Shown: piece by piece, positions 48,884 to 58,947 of the stretch
How the letters are laid out: each line of letters starts with the position of its first letter
How positions within the stretch are numbered: position 1 is the first letter of the stretch
Made by a program: the position numbers and the translations under genes
The notes under the pieces: model-generated
Databases searched by the model: none
The model's input: the letters and a program-made list of their open reading frames with translations, nothing else
What the model was told of the DNA's origin: nothing
Source: Mucilaginibacter corticis
GTDB lineage: Bacteria; Bacteroidota; Bacteroidia; Sphingobacteriales; Sphingobacteriaceae
Assembly (NCBI RefSeq): GCF_007558865.1
Contig: NZ_VLPK01000006.1
Location: forward strand, 62,001-126,000
Length of the DNA stretch: 64,000 nt
Direction: 5' to 3'

Positions 48884-49924
48884 TTAAACCCTGGCCAGTA
48901 CCCGGTGAGCGATCAGCTTTATATCCTTAGCCAGGTAATGGTCTTTTACAGGTTCCGTTTTAAAGAGGTCGGTACTCAAATATTTTTTATTGTCATCCGG
49001 GAAGATGGTCACTACAGGCTTGCCGCCATAAGCTTGTTGTAATTTGATGGCCCCTATCAAGTTAGCGCCTGAAGATATACCCACCGATAAACCGAGGTTT
49101 TTGGTGAGCAACTGTGCCATCAATATCCCGTCCCCATCATTTACCTGCACGATGCTATCCAGTTTTTCCAGCTCGACAATGCCGGGGATAAAGTCGTCGC
49201 TGATCCCCTGGATACGGTGGCTGCCGCATTTGACGCCCGTAGAAAGTGTCGGACTTTCTGCAGGTTCGAGCGGATGGATCTTAATATTCGGAAATATGGT
49301 CCGCAAGTAATTGCCGACACCCATTACCGTTCCGCCGGTTCCAACGCCGGCAACAAATGCGGCTGGCTTGAGTTCTTCCAATAATAAGGAATGACCTATT
49401 TCTCTGCCCGTCGTTTTTTCATGCGCTTCCACATTGTACTGGTTATCAAATTGCCTGGGCAGAAAAACCCCGTCTAACTTGCTCATCGCCTCAGCGATCC
49501 GGATGCTGCCGGGAAATCTACCTTGCTCTTCACTAACCAATTGTATCTCTGCACCATAGCCTTTGATAATGGCCCGTCTTTCCAGACTCATCCAGTCCGG
49601 CATGATGATTTTTACTTTGGCACCGATCGCTTTGCCTATGGCCGCAAATGCAATTCCTGTATTGCCGCTGGTTGCTTCCACAATCGTATCTCCCGGTTTG
49701 ATCTTTCCCTGTTCGCAGGCTTTCTGTAAAATGTATAAAGCCATCCTGTCCTTAATACTGCCGGTTAAGTTATATTGTTCGCATTTCACCAATACTTCCT
49801 GCGGCGCGCCGCCACGATAACTATACGAGATCGCGATAAAGGGCGTATTCCCGATGAGTTTCCATAAGCTGGCCACCTGGGTACTTTGGCTCAATTTGCA
49901 ATTATCAGTGAAGGTCGGTTTCAT
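48884..49924 (-). CDS. Cysteine synthase family PLP enzyme
   Basis: 346 residues of fold type II. The PLP Lys is K58 in NLTGSIKDRMA, the phosphate loop is EATSGNTGIAFAA near 85, and the glycine-rich PLP loop is GTGGTVMGVGNYL. SSGAN and PDDNKKYLSTD close the active site. Most members make cysteine from O-acetylserine; the NLTGS (instead of NPGGS) segment points to a subgroup in which the substrate may differ, such as 2,3-diaminopropionate synthesis. An Lrp/AsnC gene lies 105 bp upstream on the same strand. Confidence 0.82.
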   Translation of the reverse strand: MKPTFTDNCKLSQSTQVASLWKLIGNTPFIAISYSYRGGAPQEVLVKCEQYNLTGSIKDRMALYILQKACEQGKIKPGDTIVEATSGNTGIAFAAIGKAIGAKVKIIMPDWMSLERRAIIKGYGAEIQLVSEEQGRFPGSIRIAEAMSKLDGVFLPRQFDNQYNVEAHEKTTGREIGHSLLLEELKPAAFVAGVGTGGTVMGVGNYLRTIFPNIKIHPLEPAESPTLSTGVKCGSHRIQGISDDFIPGIVELEKLDSIVQVNDGDGILMAQLLTKNLGLSVGISSGANLIGAIKLQQAYGGKPVVTIFPDDNKKYLSTDLFKTEPVKDHYLAKDIKLIAHRVLARV

Positions 49925-50029
49925 GCGGTTAATGCTTTAAAAAATGCATAAGTTTAAATGTCCTGAATAAAATCGCGCGGATTATTATTATTTTACCTAC
50001 CGTAAAAATTAGCGTAAAACCCGTTCACA

Positions 50030-50503
50030 CTAAATTTTTAAGGGTATCGCGCCATAACTCTTCCCCTCTTTCAATAAAAACAAACTCTCCACATTGCCTA
50101 CATTAATCTGCGAATTGATATTCTCCAGCAACCAGACCGCATATTCCTGTGGTGTCCGGGCCGCCACCTGCAACACAAAGTTCCATGGCCCGGCAATATT
50201 CAAACAGGATAATACTTCCGGCATCGCGCAAGCCAAAGTTTCAAATTCGTCTAACAAGGCAGTGTTTTGCTCCTTCAATTTAACCAGCAGCATCACCAAT
50301 ACCGGCATTCCCGCCTTTTCCCGGTCCAGTACCGCCATAAATTTTTTGATCAGCCCTGCTTTTTCCATCCGTTCGATCCGCGTAGACAGCGGCCCGCCGG
50401 TAATGCCCACCAATCCCGCCAGCTTTCCCAAATTCATCCAGGCATTATTTTGCAGATACCGCAAAATCTTCAAGTCTATTTCATCAGGTTTGTTTCCGTT
50501 CAT
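50030..50503 (-). CDS. Lrp/AsnC-family transcriptional regulator
   Basis: 157 residues: an N-terminal HTH (DEIDLKILRYLQNNAWMNLGK, LSTRIERMEKAGLIKKF) and a C-terminal RAM ligand domain with NIAGPWNFVLQVAARTPQEY. It is upstream of the cysteine-synthase-family gene and in the same direction, which suggests amino-acid-responsive control of that gene. Confidence 0.9.
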   Translation of the reverse strand: MNGNKPDEIDLKILRYLQNNAWMNLGKLAGLVGITGGPLSTRIERMEKAGLIKKFMAVLDREKAGMPVLVMLLVKLKEQNTALLDEFETLACAMPEVLSCLNIAGPWNFVLQVAARTPQEYAVWLLENINSQINVGNVESLFLLKEGKSYGAIPLKI

Positions 50504-50552
50504 GCGATTCTCTTCATTAAAGTTTCTCCTTCACAGCGCTCTCACCTAACCA

Positions 50553-50777
50553 TCAAACAATTTTACCCCGTTCAGCTCTACGCACACCCGGTATTTTCGC
50601 CGCCGTGCTCTTGTACTGTTCAATCGTATCGCCCAAACCCATCAATTGATCATGATAAGCCGCCAGCAATCCTTCCAGTTCCTTTTCAATTTCAATCCTT
50701 GACTGGTACATTTTTACATTACTCAACTTATTCAAATTGCGCTCATGTTCAGCCGCCGTAATTGCAGATAAAGCCAT
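50553..50777 (-). CDS. Small coiled-coil hypothetical protein
   Basis: 74 residues, mainly helical (LNKLSNVKMYQSRIEIEKEL, LAAYHDQLMGLGDTIEQYKS). No signal or domain recognised. It follows the metallophosphoesterase gene by 15 bp and may be its last operon partner. Confidence 0.5.
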   Translation of the reverse strand: MALSAITAAEHERNLNKLSNVKMYQSRIEIEKELEGLLAAYHDQLMGLGDTIEQYKSTAAKIPGVRRAERGKIV

Positions 50778-50792
50778 CGAATTTTATTCTTT

Positions 50793-51893
50793 TCATAAAA
50801 TATCTTTTTCTTTTATTTGGTCATTTTTGGGTTTGTAGCGCAAAAGTTTTTGATTATCCCTATGCCACTTCCCATTTTCATACAAGACCGAAGCGGAATG
50901 CCCTTTGTGCGTATCAACATCAATACCAATTACTTTGCCCTCGTAATAACTCGCCACATTCCATTTAACAATAGTGTGCCCCACTACAATATATTTACAA
51001 GCATACTGCTGTAAAGTACTGTCCAGCCCTGCCATACTAATTTTAGTTTCCCTGAAATAAGCCCTGTACCAAAACGGTGAGGATTTATCAAACAGCACTT
51101 TGAAATCAGCCGGGATCTGATTGATTTTTACATCATAGTAGGGCCTTGCTTTATGGTTCAGTTGCTCAAGCGACAAATTGAGTCGGGCAACCTCAGGTGA
51201 TAATCCCGCATGCATTACCAAGACATCACCAATCTTTTCAACAATATTTTTAGAAAGCAGCCAGCGGCCCAGTTCAGTATCCTTACCGAACAAACCCGTT
51301 GCATCCGTACCCATTAACCAGGCATTTTTAAAGTATTTCCCATCCGTATACCGGTGGTCGCCATCCAGGTTCATGATATCATGATTGCCCAGTAAAACAT
51401 GTACACTGCCGCCTTTCGCCTTCGCTTCATCTTCCAGTTTATACAACAGCCAGAGTTCAGGCACCACATCCTTACCCCTGTCAAACAGATCGCCCGCGAT
51501 CACCAAATTATTCGCACCATAGATCCAGTTATACTCCTGATCGATCACTTTGCTTTTCAGCAATAATTCCCTAAAAACTTTAAACTCCCCTTCTATGTCC
51601 GAAACAAACAATGTTTTGCCCGCCGCCGGATATTCACCGTAAGGAATTTCAATTTTTTCTTTAAGACTCACCTTAAATGCCCACTCCGGGTGCCCTTCGG
51701 GCGTTACCACCATCTGTTCACCCGGCAAAATCAATTCCGATTTTGCCAACGTTAAATTATCATCTTTTTCAATTGTGATAGCAACTGCTTTTTGGTCTTC
51801 ATAACGCACATAAGGGCCGTCAACCGTCCATACCTTTTGCGCGAATGTCAGAAGACCTGTCAACATCAAAACCAAAATCAGCAAGTACTTCAC
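50793..51893 (-). CDS. Secreted metallophosphoesterase
   Basis: 366 residues with a cleavable signal (ILVLMLTGLLTFAQ). Metal-binding motifs: D99-I-E101 (VSDIEG, where most calcineurin-like enzymes have D-x-H), GDLFDRG (134-140), GNHD (169-172), MHAG and GHT near the C-terminus. A Shelph-like serine/threonine-phosphatase-type fold, probably periplasmic. The start is GTG, sharing its G with the stop of the ankyrin gene (TAGTG), so the two are coupled. Confidence 0.8.
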   Translation of the reverse strand: MKYLLILVLMLTGLLTFAQKVWTVDGPYVRYEDQKAVAITIEKDDNLTLAKSELILPGEQMVVTPEGHPEWAFKVSLKEKIEIPYGEYPAAGKTLFVSDIEGEFKVFRELLLKSKVIDQEYNWIYGANNLVIAGDLFDRGKDVVPELWLLYKLEDEAKAKGGSVHVLLGNHDIMNLDGDHRYTDGKYFKNAWLMGTDATGLFGKDTELGRWLLSKNIVEKIGDVLVMHAGLSPEVARLNLSLEQLNHKARPYYDVKINQIPADFKVLFDKSSPFWYRAYFRETKISMAGLDSTLQQYACKYIVVGHTIVKWNVASYYEGKVIGIDVDTHKGHSASVLYENGKWHRDNQKLLRYKPKNDQIKEKDIL

Positions 51894-52360
51894 TATAGGC
51901 TCTTTAAATATTCTCCAACAGCTCCCTGATTAAACTTTTCCGCATAAGTCAGCGGTGTCATACCGGAAATATTTGGATCATCACCATCATATTTATAGTC
52001 CTTTTTAGCACCTTTCGCGATCAGTATTTTTACCATTTCCAGCCGCCCGTATTTGCAGGCATGCATCAAAGGCGGCACATAGCCATTGCATTCTTTGTTG
52101 ACATCCGCACCTTTTAAGATCAACTGATCGAAACATTTTTTAGCATTCGCCCTAACGGATTGTGACAAGATGCTATAATTGCCATAGCACTCGTTAATGT
52201 TTTCCTTATTAACAATTTTGTCCAATGCCGCAACATCATCGGCTTTAACGATGGCAGCCAGGTTTGCCGGGAAATCTTTCAAACCGTTATTGGCAATGGC
52301 CTGTGCTTTTGATTGAAACGCTGCGAAAAGGATGCAGCAGATAATGGTTAATGTTTTCAT
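51893..52360 (-). CDS. Secreted ankyrin-repeat protein
   Basis: 155 residues: signal (CCILFAAFQSKAQA), then ankyrin-like repeats with SILSQSVRANAKKCFDQLIL, GADVNKECNGYVPPLMHACK and ISGMTPLTYAEKF. Probably a periplasmic protein-interaction module. It overlaps the phosphoesterase start by one base and follows the rhamnosidase gene by 6 bp. Confidence 0.8.
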   Translation of the reverse strand: MKTLTIICCILFAAFQSKAQAIANNGLKDFPANLAAIVKADDVAALDKIVNKENINECYGNYSILSQSVRANAKKCFDQLILKGADVNKECNGYVPPLMHACKYGRLEMVKILIAKGAKKDYKYDGDDPNISGMTPLTYAEKFNQGAVGEYLKSL

Positions 52361-52366
52361 GAGTAA

Positions 52367-54637
52367 TTATAAATTGTTTATGGTGTACTGATAATGGCCG
52401 GGCCCTACTTTTTTAACTTTTTGATTCGGAAGTTCAATACTGGCAGTAGTTCCTTTGGGTATGCTGATCTCATAATTTGTTTGATTCCCTTTGGTGTGCC
52501 ACTCTGAACTGATCATCCCATAGCTGATCTGATAAGTCGCCTTTGCCCAAGTCAGATTTCCGCCAGGAATAGGTTTGATCAGGACCTTTTTGTAACCCGG
52601 CGCGGCCTTGCGGATGCCAGCAACATATTCATAGAGCCAAAGCCCTACAGCGCCGTAACTATAATGATTATAACTGGTCTCATTAGCCGCACCGTCCGAA
52701 CCCATACCATTCCATTTCTCCCAGATCGTGGTCGCGCCCATCGTAATAGGATAAAGCCAGGATGGCATCGTCTTTTGATTTAATAATTTGTATGCGACAT
52801 CCGCATAGCCATAGTCGGCCAGTACTTTTAATAGAAAGGGCGTCCCTAAAAACCCGGTAGCCAAGTGATCGTCATTCTGTCGGATCAATGTCACCAGGCG
52901 ATTTGCAGCATCCGCGCGTTTGTCTTCTGGCAGCATGTCAAAAGCCAATGCCAGCACGTAAGCAGTTTGCGTTTTAATTTTCAGGCTACCATCGGCATTG
53001 ACATAGGTTTTCATAAAATTGCTTTTTACCGTTGCTACCATTCCGGCATATTTTACAGCGTCGGCTGTTTTACCCAATACCTTAGCCGCGGCAGCGAGGA
53101 TTTGCGCCGAGCGAGCCCAATAGCATTGATCGATCAGGGGAAGTTTTGTAGAAGGCCCCATTGCGTACCAATCTCCGTAACCATTTGCTTCCCAAAGCCC
53201 GTCATTGCTTTGACCTTGTATATAATCCACCCAGGCTTTCATGGATGAATATTGCTGTTCTAATAATTTTTTGTCTGCGTAGGTTTCATATACTGTCCAG
53301 GGAACTATAGTTGCAGCGTCACCCCAGCCTGCAACACCTTTGACCTCGGGTTTGTGAGGTTCAACTGTTGGTATGTAAGTTGGAACCCCGCCATTTTCAC
53401 CTTGCTCACCTGCCAGGTCATTGAGCCAGCTGCTATAGAATTTTTTGGTATTGCGCAGAAAACAGGCTGTTGGTGCAAATACCTGCGCATCGCCTGTCCA
53501 GCCGAGCCGCTCGCTCCGTTGCGGACAATCTGTAGGGATCTCGAAAAAATTACTGTTCAGGCTCCATTCGATATTTTTCTGCAAACGGCTGATCACCGGC
53601 TCAGAACACGCAAATGTGCCTGTGTGTTTAAGATCGGTGTAAAGTGCGACCGCTTCTGCGCTCCATCCTGTTTCCGGAATAGGTATATTCTTTTTGTCCC
53701 TGATCCAGGTCAGGCGCGCATACCGGAAGCCATGATAAGTAAAATGCGGATTAAGTATGCTTTGTATGCCATTCAGCACATAAATGTCGGTAGCAGTAGC
53801 ATTTCGTAAGTTAGCGGTATAAAAACCACCGTCCTTGTCGAGCACCTCGGCATGTTCAATTTTCAGGCTGTCGCCTTTCAGGCCTTTGCATTTTAACTGT
53901 ACCCATCCTGCCAAATTTTGTCCAAAATCGATGATGAGTGAATTATCGCCACCATCCCAGGTACTTTCAGGCGCGAAATGCTCATGTGCCCGTACCGGCT
54001 CTTTTGAAGAAGGAAATAACGAAGCTTTGCTGTGATCAAGTATCTTAACGGCTTGCTTTGGGGTGGCAATAATATTTGCGTCAAATAGCTCCCCTTCATA
54101 GATCCCGGAATAAAAAATAGGGCCATAAGCTGACTGCCAAGTTCTGTCGGTCACTACATCCTTTTTTGTCCCGTCTGTAAAGACCAAATGCAGACAGGCA
54201 ATCAGGCCTGCTTCTTTGCCGTAATGGTCACCCTCGTTGTCGCTGGCGCTGCCACGAAATATCCCACGGTACCAGCCCTCGCCAACGGTAACGCTTAATT
54301 CATTATCCGCTTTTATTTGCGTTGAAATATCATAAACCTGGTAAGGTATACGTTGATTGTAATCCACAAAGCCTGGTGTGAAATAATCACTACCGATCTT
54401 TTTTCCATTTAGTTTTGCTTCATACAGGCCCAAGGCTGATATATATAGAATAGCTCTTTTAACAGGTTTATCGAACCTTAACGATTTGTAAAATATTGGT
54501 GCTTGACGATGCGCACCATTTATATAGTCCGTTGTTGTGATCCAGGTAGCATTACTTAGCGGATTCCCTTTTTGTTTTGTCTGGGCATGCCTTGCAAGTC
54601 CATTACAAAGGCACAATAGCAGTAAAAATTTTTCCAA
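52367..54637 (-). CDS. GH78 alpha-L-rhamnosidase
   Basis: 756 residues with a signal. The N-terminal beta domain has GLYEAKLNGKKIGSDYFTPG and VGEGWYRGIFRGS; the (alpha/alpha)6 catalytic domain has TDCPQRSERLGWTGDAQVF (about 370-390) with the general acid Glu/Asp group, and TTIWEKWNGMG near 637 with the catalytic Glu. It cleaves terminal alpha-L-rhamnose, for example from pectin RG-I or flavonoid glycosides. It is part of a minus-strand run ending in the phosphoesterase, 35 bp after the S9 peptidase. Confidence 0.88.
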   Translation of the reverse strand: MEKFLLLLCLCNGLARHAQTKQKGNPLSNATWITTTDYINGAHRQAPIFYKSLRFDKPVKRAILYISALGLYEAKLNGKKIGSDYFTPGFVDYNQRIPYQVYDISTQIKADNELSVTVGEGWYRGIFRGSASDNEGDHYGKEAGLIACLHLVFTDGTKKDVVTDRTWQSAYGPIFYSGIYEGELFDANIIATPKQAVKILDHSKASLFPSSKEPVRAHEHFAPESTWDGGDNSLIIDFGQNLAGWVQLKCKGLKGDSLKIEHAEVLDKDGGFYTANLRNATATDIYVLNGIQSILNPHFTYHGFRYARLTWIRDKKNIPIPETGWSAEAVALYTDLKHTGTFACSEPVISRLQKNIEWSLNSNFFEIPTDCPQRSERLGWTGDAQVFAPTACFLRNTKKFYSSWLNDLAGEQGENGGVPTYIPTVEPHKPEVKGVAGWGDAATIVPWTVYETYADKKLLEQQYSSMKAWVDYIQGQSNDGLWEANGYGDWYAMGPSTKLPLIDQCYWARSAQILAAAAKVLGKTADAVKYAGMVATVKSNFMKTYVNADGSLKIKTQTAYVLALAFDMLPEDKRADAANRLVTLIRQNDDHLATGFLGTPFLLKVLADYGYADVAYKLLNQKTMPSWLYPITMGATTIWEKWNGMGSDGAANETSYNHYSYGAVGLWLYEYVAGIRKAAPGYKKVLIKPIPGGNLTWAKATYQISYGMISSEWHTKGNQTNYEISIPKGTTASIELPNQKVKKVGPGHYQYTINNL

Positions 54638-54672
54638 AATGAATAATATTGTTCTTCAGTCTCTATAAATCC

Positions 54673-57402
54673 TCAATTTATTTTAAGTCCATTATCCGTC
54701 CCCTTCATTGAAGCCGGGATACCATATTTTAACCATTTCGGTGCTTGCTTTCCCATCAGATAATAGTCAAAGAATTGCATCACTCTTTGAGAAAAATCGA
54801 CCTTATTTTGATCGTCTGACATTACGTGGCCTTCATTATCATATTGCAACATCCAAACTTCTTTCCCAAGTCGCTGTAAGGCATTAAACCAAACGTACCC
54901 CTGGGTCCAAGGCACTGCTACGTCATTAGTATTATGCATTATTAATAAAGGTGTATTGACCTTCGCAGCTTCGAAAATTGGAGAATTGTCGATGTACCTT
55001 TTTGGATTTTCCCAGAAAGAAGATGCCATGCGGCCTTGACCCGTCTCGTAGTAAAAACCAATGCGACCCATCCCGTCTTTCCTTCTAGGTTCTAAATAAT
55101 CGTCAATAACATTGCATATACCTGCGGCCTCAAAGGCCGCTGCAAAAATTGACGTTTGCGTAAGAATACAGTTCGTTTCGTAGCCACCAAAGCTATGTCC
55201 TGCTAACGCCATTTTATTTTTATTTATCCAAGGCAACTTAGATAAATAATCTGCGGCTGACACAACGGCGTTATACGCGTTTTTTGAAGGATATCCTGCT
55301 ATATAATGATAAATATCGGGCACACATACAATATATCCATGACTTACCAACCAGGGAATACTTATAGTTCCATCACTTAAATTCGGCGTAATAAATGAAT
55401 TCAAATAATCCGATTCCCTTTCATAATAGTAAAATATAACAGGATATCTCTTAGTATTATCAAAATCCTCGGGCTTATAAAGGATGCCAGAAGTTTCATT
55501 TCCATTTGGCAGCTTCCAATGTATCAATTGCTCTTTATACCAGTTATAATCTTTTTGAGGAGATAAGGATGTCAGTTGCGAAAATGAAGTAAAATCACTG
55601 GTATAATACAGATTAGAGTATTCCCCTCCACTCATTATCCTAGTCAGAAAAACATTATTGTTTGTTGCCCTAACTGGCTTAAATTGAGCTTTTCCAAGTA
55701 TAGAGCTACCATATCTTGGTGGGAAATAATATCCTTTGTCAGCCATTACTAATTTCCGAAGATTATCCCTCCCGAGTGACACACTAAAAAATCCGGCCTG
55801 TTTAGTCTTTGTATTAAATGCGGAGAGGATTATCGTGTCATTCAAGTTAAAATGATTTGTTCCAAAGTCAAGGCGCCTAAAACGAATATTATGCGCTTTC
55901 CCATATCCGTTAGTTACATTAATTGGTTGCTTTTCTCCTTCTGGGTCTATTGCCCAAATGTCATTTCTATCATAAATCAATAGCAAATGATCATTTCCCA
56001 ACCATCCCGCAATGCCTTCACTGATCGATGAAAGCGCATTTGCGTCATTTTCCGCATCTATTCGGGATTTTAAATTTGATGTAATGTTTACTGTATTTTC
56101 TGTACGAACATTATAGGTAAACCAAGCATTAAGTTGATTATCATACCAAATTACATACTTACCACCGACAGAAAATCTAACATCAAATCCTCTTAAGCGA
56201 CTTTTTATCAATTTTCTACTTCCATCTTTAGTATTCACAATATATATATCGGGTCGAGCAGTAAGTCGCCAACTATTTTCTCTAGAGTCACCGTTGATAT
56301 TAGCTGTAAACAAGGCAAAGTCTTCTGTTGCGTTAAGCCCAATCAACATCATGTCACTTACTTGTTGAAGCTGAATTACCTTCTCTGAGTTTTCAACATC
56401 GATTACCGAAAGACAGAGTTTTCTGGAAATACTACGCTCCTGTATTGAATTCAATTGGTCAGATTGTAATTCCTCATCCTTGTAGTTCCAAACGTTTACC
56501 ATTGTACCTTTTACTGATTCGTCCTCTGATTTTCGCGCGACACGATTTCCGCTGTAAAAAAATAGACGTTTTCCTTGTTTGTCAAAAAACATTTTTTTTT
56601 CTCCCACATAACTATGTGGCAGGTCTTCAACAACACTATCAATCAATATTTTGGCTCCTTGCGTACCTTTTTTATAATACCAGATTTTATTTCCTCGGTA
56701 AGTACTTTCTCCATTTGAGCTTATAAAGGCGAGTTGTTGATCATTAAAATCAAATACTACGTTTGATAACCTATTACCCTTGTAAATTTGAATTTCTTTA
56801 TCATTTTCCAAGTTAAGCCAACTCAATACATAGTCAGCATTTTTATTTTCTTGAGAACCGGTTTTATAGATTAAAACATCTTGACCAGTATGAGAAAAAA
56901 AACATTCCACAGCGGTATTATATTCTCCTTTTTTACCTGAAATTGCATTGTAAATCGTCCAACCCTTTGATTTCGTAGGTTTATATATCACCCAATTACT
57001 ATTGCTGCCAGGCAATTCTAAATATTGACCTTGATCAACAAATTCCAATTTACCACTATATAATTCAACCTTCCAAATACTATCGGCCGTCGTTTTAAAA
57101 AACAAGAAATGTGAGTCGTTTGTAAATTTTGATTCCTTTCCATTACCTAATTTAATTTCTCTATGAGTTGCTATTGATTTGACAACTAATTCATTTGAGC
57201 CATCTGTATTTTGAATATTGTAAGCAATAAAGACTCCATCGCGACTTATAATTTCATTATCAATTTCTGGCCATTTTTTTATTGATTCTAGATCGAGTGT
57301 TTTCTTATGCGCAATATCCGGAACTTTACCACTTTGACAGAGTGCATCACTTGCAAATCCCCATAGGGAAAGGTATAAACAAACTTTGATTAGGTAATTC
57401 AT
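54673..57402 (-). CDS. S9 family prolyl oligopeptidase-like protein
   Basis: 909 residues: an N-terminal signal, a long beta-propeller (about 60-600) and a C-terminal alpha/beta hydrolase domain with the catalytic triad S737 (GHSFGGYE), D827 (NDVAV) and H859 (NEGHVM). The layout matches DPP4/acylaminoacyl-peptidase relatives; the activity is likely cleavage of short peptides. It overlaps the thioredoxin-like gene by 4 bp and is probably on the susCD transcript, so it may process what SusC imports. The base composition is A+T richer than in the flanking genes. Confidence 0.85.
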   Translation of the reverse strand: MNYLIKVCLYLSLWGFASDALCQSGKVPDIAHKKTLDLESIKKWPEIDNEIISRDGVFIAYNIQNTDGSNELVVKSIATHREIKLGNGKESKFTNDSHFLFFKTTADSIWKVELYSGKLEFVDQGQYLELPGSNSNWVIYKPTKSKGWTIYNAISGKKGEYNTAVECFFSHTGQDVLIYKTGSQENKNADYVLSWLNLENDKEIQIYKGNRLSNVVFDFNDQQLAFISSNGESTYRGNKIWYYKKGTQGAKILIDSVVEDLPHSYVGEKKMFFDKQGKRLFFYSGNRVARKSEDESVKGTMVNVWNYKDEELQSDQLNSIQERSISRKLCLSVIDVENSEKVIQLQQVSDMMLIGLNATEDFALFTANINGDSRENSWRLTARPDIYIVNTKDGSRKLIKSRLRGFDVRFSVGGKYVIWYDNQLNAWFTYNVRTENTVNITSNLKSRIDAENDANALSSISEGIAGWLGNDHLLLIYDRNDIWAIDPEGEKQPINVTNGYGKAHNIRFRRLDFGTNHFNLNDTIILSAFNTKTKQAGFFSVSLGRDNLRKLVMADKGYYFPPRYGSSILGKAQFKPVRATNNNVFLTRIMSGGEYSNLYYTSDFTSFSQLTSLSPQKDYNWYKEQLIHWKLPNGNETSGILYKPEDFDNTKRYPVIFYYYERESDYLNSFITPNLSDGTISIPWLVSHGYIVCVPDIYHYIAGYPSKNAYNAVVSAADYLSKLPWINKNKMALAGHSFGGYETNCILTQTSIFAAAFEAAGICNVIDDYLEPRRKDGMGRIGFYYETGQGRMASSFWENPKRYIDNSPIFEAAKVNTPLLIMHNTNDVAVPWTQGYVWFNALQRLGKEVWMLQYDNEGHVMSDDQNKVDFSQRVMQFFDYYLMGKQAPKWLKYGIPASMKGTDNGLKIN

Positions 57403-58877
57403 TTATTCTTAATTGTTGGTTGAATTGATGTTTCCGGTTGGGGCCAAGTCTTTTCGCCCTTTTTCATTTTGTTTAAGGCGGCAGATATATCTCCCAGATC
57501 ATCAGGGTGTTTTTCTGCATTTTTTTGGGCTGCCTTGTATGCAATTTCTTCATATTGAATTGCACTGTCCCGGTTTCCCGCCTTATACAACAAATTGGCA
57601 TAGGTATCCACTATTGTTACATCAACATATTTACTGAAATCCGCACGATCAACAAAAGCCTTTTTAAACCAGTTGATGACAGCCTTTAACGCGTTTATAT
57701 TCTCCGAGTGCAAAAAAACACCGTCCCAGGCAATATCATTAGCAAAGGGATAAGGAAAACTTTTGGTAAAACGGGGCCGGTTCAAATACGTTCCTAACTC
57801 TATTACGGAAGCATCGAATTCTGGCCACATCTGGCGATTTTTATAATATCTTGCTTTATGAATTATCGTTTGATTCTCCAGATCCTCTCGGCTGATATCC
57901 GGAAACTTCTGAGCCGCTTTATTGATTAAATCATTCCAATCAGGATTAACCTTTCCCAAACCATCTACCTTCGCCCTTATTAGATACTCATACGCGCCCG
58001 ATTTGTAGTAGTCTTTAAGACTAGTCATAACACTAGTGCTTATTTGTGGATATTTTTCCAATATTTTCTTTTCAAAATCTGACCATGTTATGCCTGGGTT
58101 ATTGGCAGCATAGTAAGGCATCAGATCTTCATTCTGAATAATGTATGCAATTCTTCCTTCGGCCATATATGTGTTACCAAGGATTTCATTGATTTTCTTT
58201 ATATTTCTAAAAAAAAACGTAAAAATTTCCTGGTCACTGGCGACTATGATCTTACTGTTAAATTCGAGATTGTTCTTTTCAAATGGATGAGTAAGGGTCT
58301 TAAAGTATGCGTTAACAGCCAACTTTGCATTATTTTTGTCAAACCGGATTGTTTTTAAAACCAATTCTCTTAGAAACACTGAATCTGATTTGTGTGCATC
58401 CAGTTGTTTTAAAATTGTATAATACTGTTTATTAGGATCGAATGAATTTGTTGCGATAGCAATAAAAGAACCAGCATTTTCAGGTGTTCCAACAAATCGG
58501 TGAACTGCATTCCCGTTCCAATCAAAAAATAAATAGGTAGGATAGGCTTGAATACTGTATTGCTGGCCAATTGATCTTGAGTCGTTATACCACAACTTTA
58601 CAAAATCATCATCGTTTTTAGTTCTGTCCATTTGGAGTGCAACATTGATGAAATGGTCATTGAAATATTTACCGACCGTGTCATTTGGGAAAATGTTATT
58701 TGCAATCCATTTGCATGGTGCACACCAGGTCGCATAGCAGTCCATGAAAATGTATTTATGTTCAGTTTTGGCTTTTAGCAGCACATCTTTCCACGCTAGG
58801 TTTTTTTCGAAATTGATGCCTTGAGCTGAAGCCGTAAGGGATAAGGCCGCAAAATATATAAGCAGATATTTTTTCAT
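57399..58877 (-). CDS. Secreted thioredoxin-like protein
   Basis: 492 residues: signal (IYFAALSLTASAQG), a thioredoxin domain with the CxxC pair C52-A-P-C55 in YATWCAPCKW (about 25-160), and a long helical C-terminal part with TPR-like features (AVNAYFKTLTHP, ANLLYKAGNRDSAIQYEEIA). Such proteins often sit next to SusCD and S9 genes in Bacteroidota and may keep cysteines of the transport or enzyme complex reduced. ATGA overlap with the peptidase gene. Confidence 0.8.
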   Translation of the reverse strand: MKKYLLIYFAALSLTASAQGINFEKNLAWKDVLLKAKTEHKYIFMDCYATWCAPCKWIANNIFPNDTVGKYFNDHFINVALQMDRTKNDDDFVKLWYNDSRSIGQQYSIQAYPTYLFFDWNGNAVHRFVGTPENAGSFIAIATNSFDPNKQYYTILKQLDAHKSDSVFLRELVLKTIRFDKNNAKLAVNAYFKTLTHPFEKNNLEFNSKIIVASDQEIFTFFFRNIKKINEILGNTYMAEGRIAYIIQNEDLMPYYAANNPGITWSDFEKKILEKYPQISTSVMTSLKDYYKSGAYEYLIRAKVDGLGKVNPDWNDLINKAAQKFPDISREDLENQTIIHKARYYKNRQMWPEFDASVIELGTYLNRPRFTKSFPYPFANDIAWDGVFLHSENINALKAVINWFKKAFVDRADFSKYVDVTIVDTYANLLYKAGNRDSAIQYEEIAYKAAQKNAEKHPDDLGDISAALNKMKKGEKTWPQPETSIQPTIKNK

Positions 58878-58947
58878 ATATAATTTTTTAGTGAATTGAC
58901 AGCAACCATAATTATTTCACTATGGTTGCTGTTGATATTAAAGTAGA

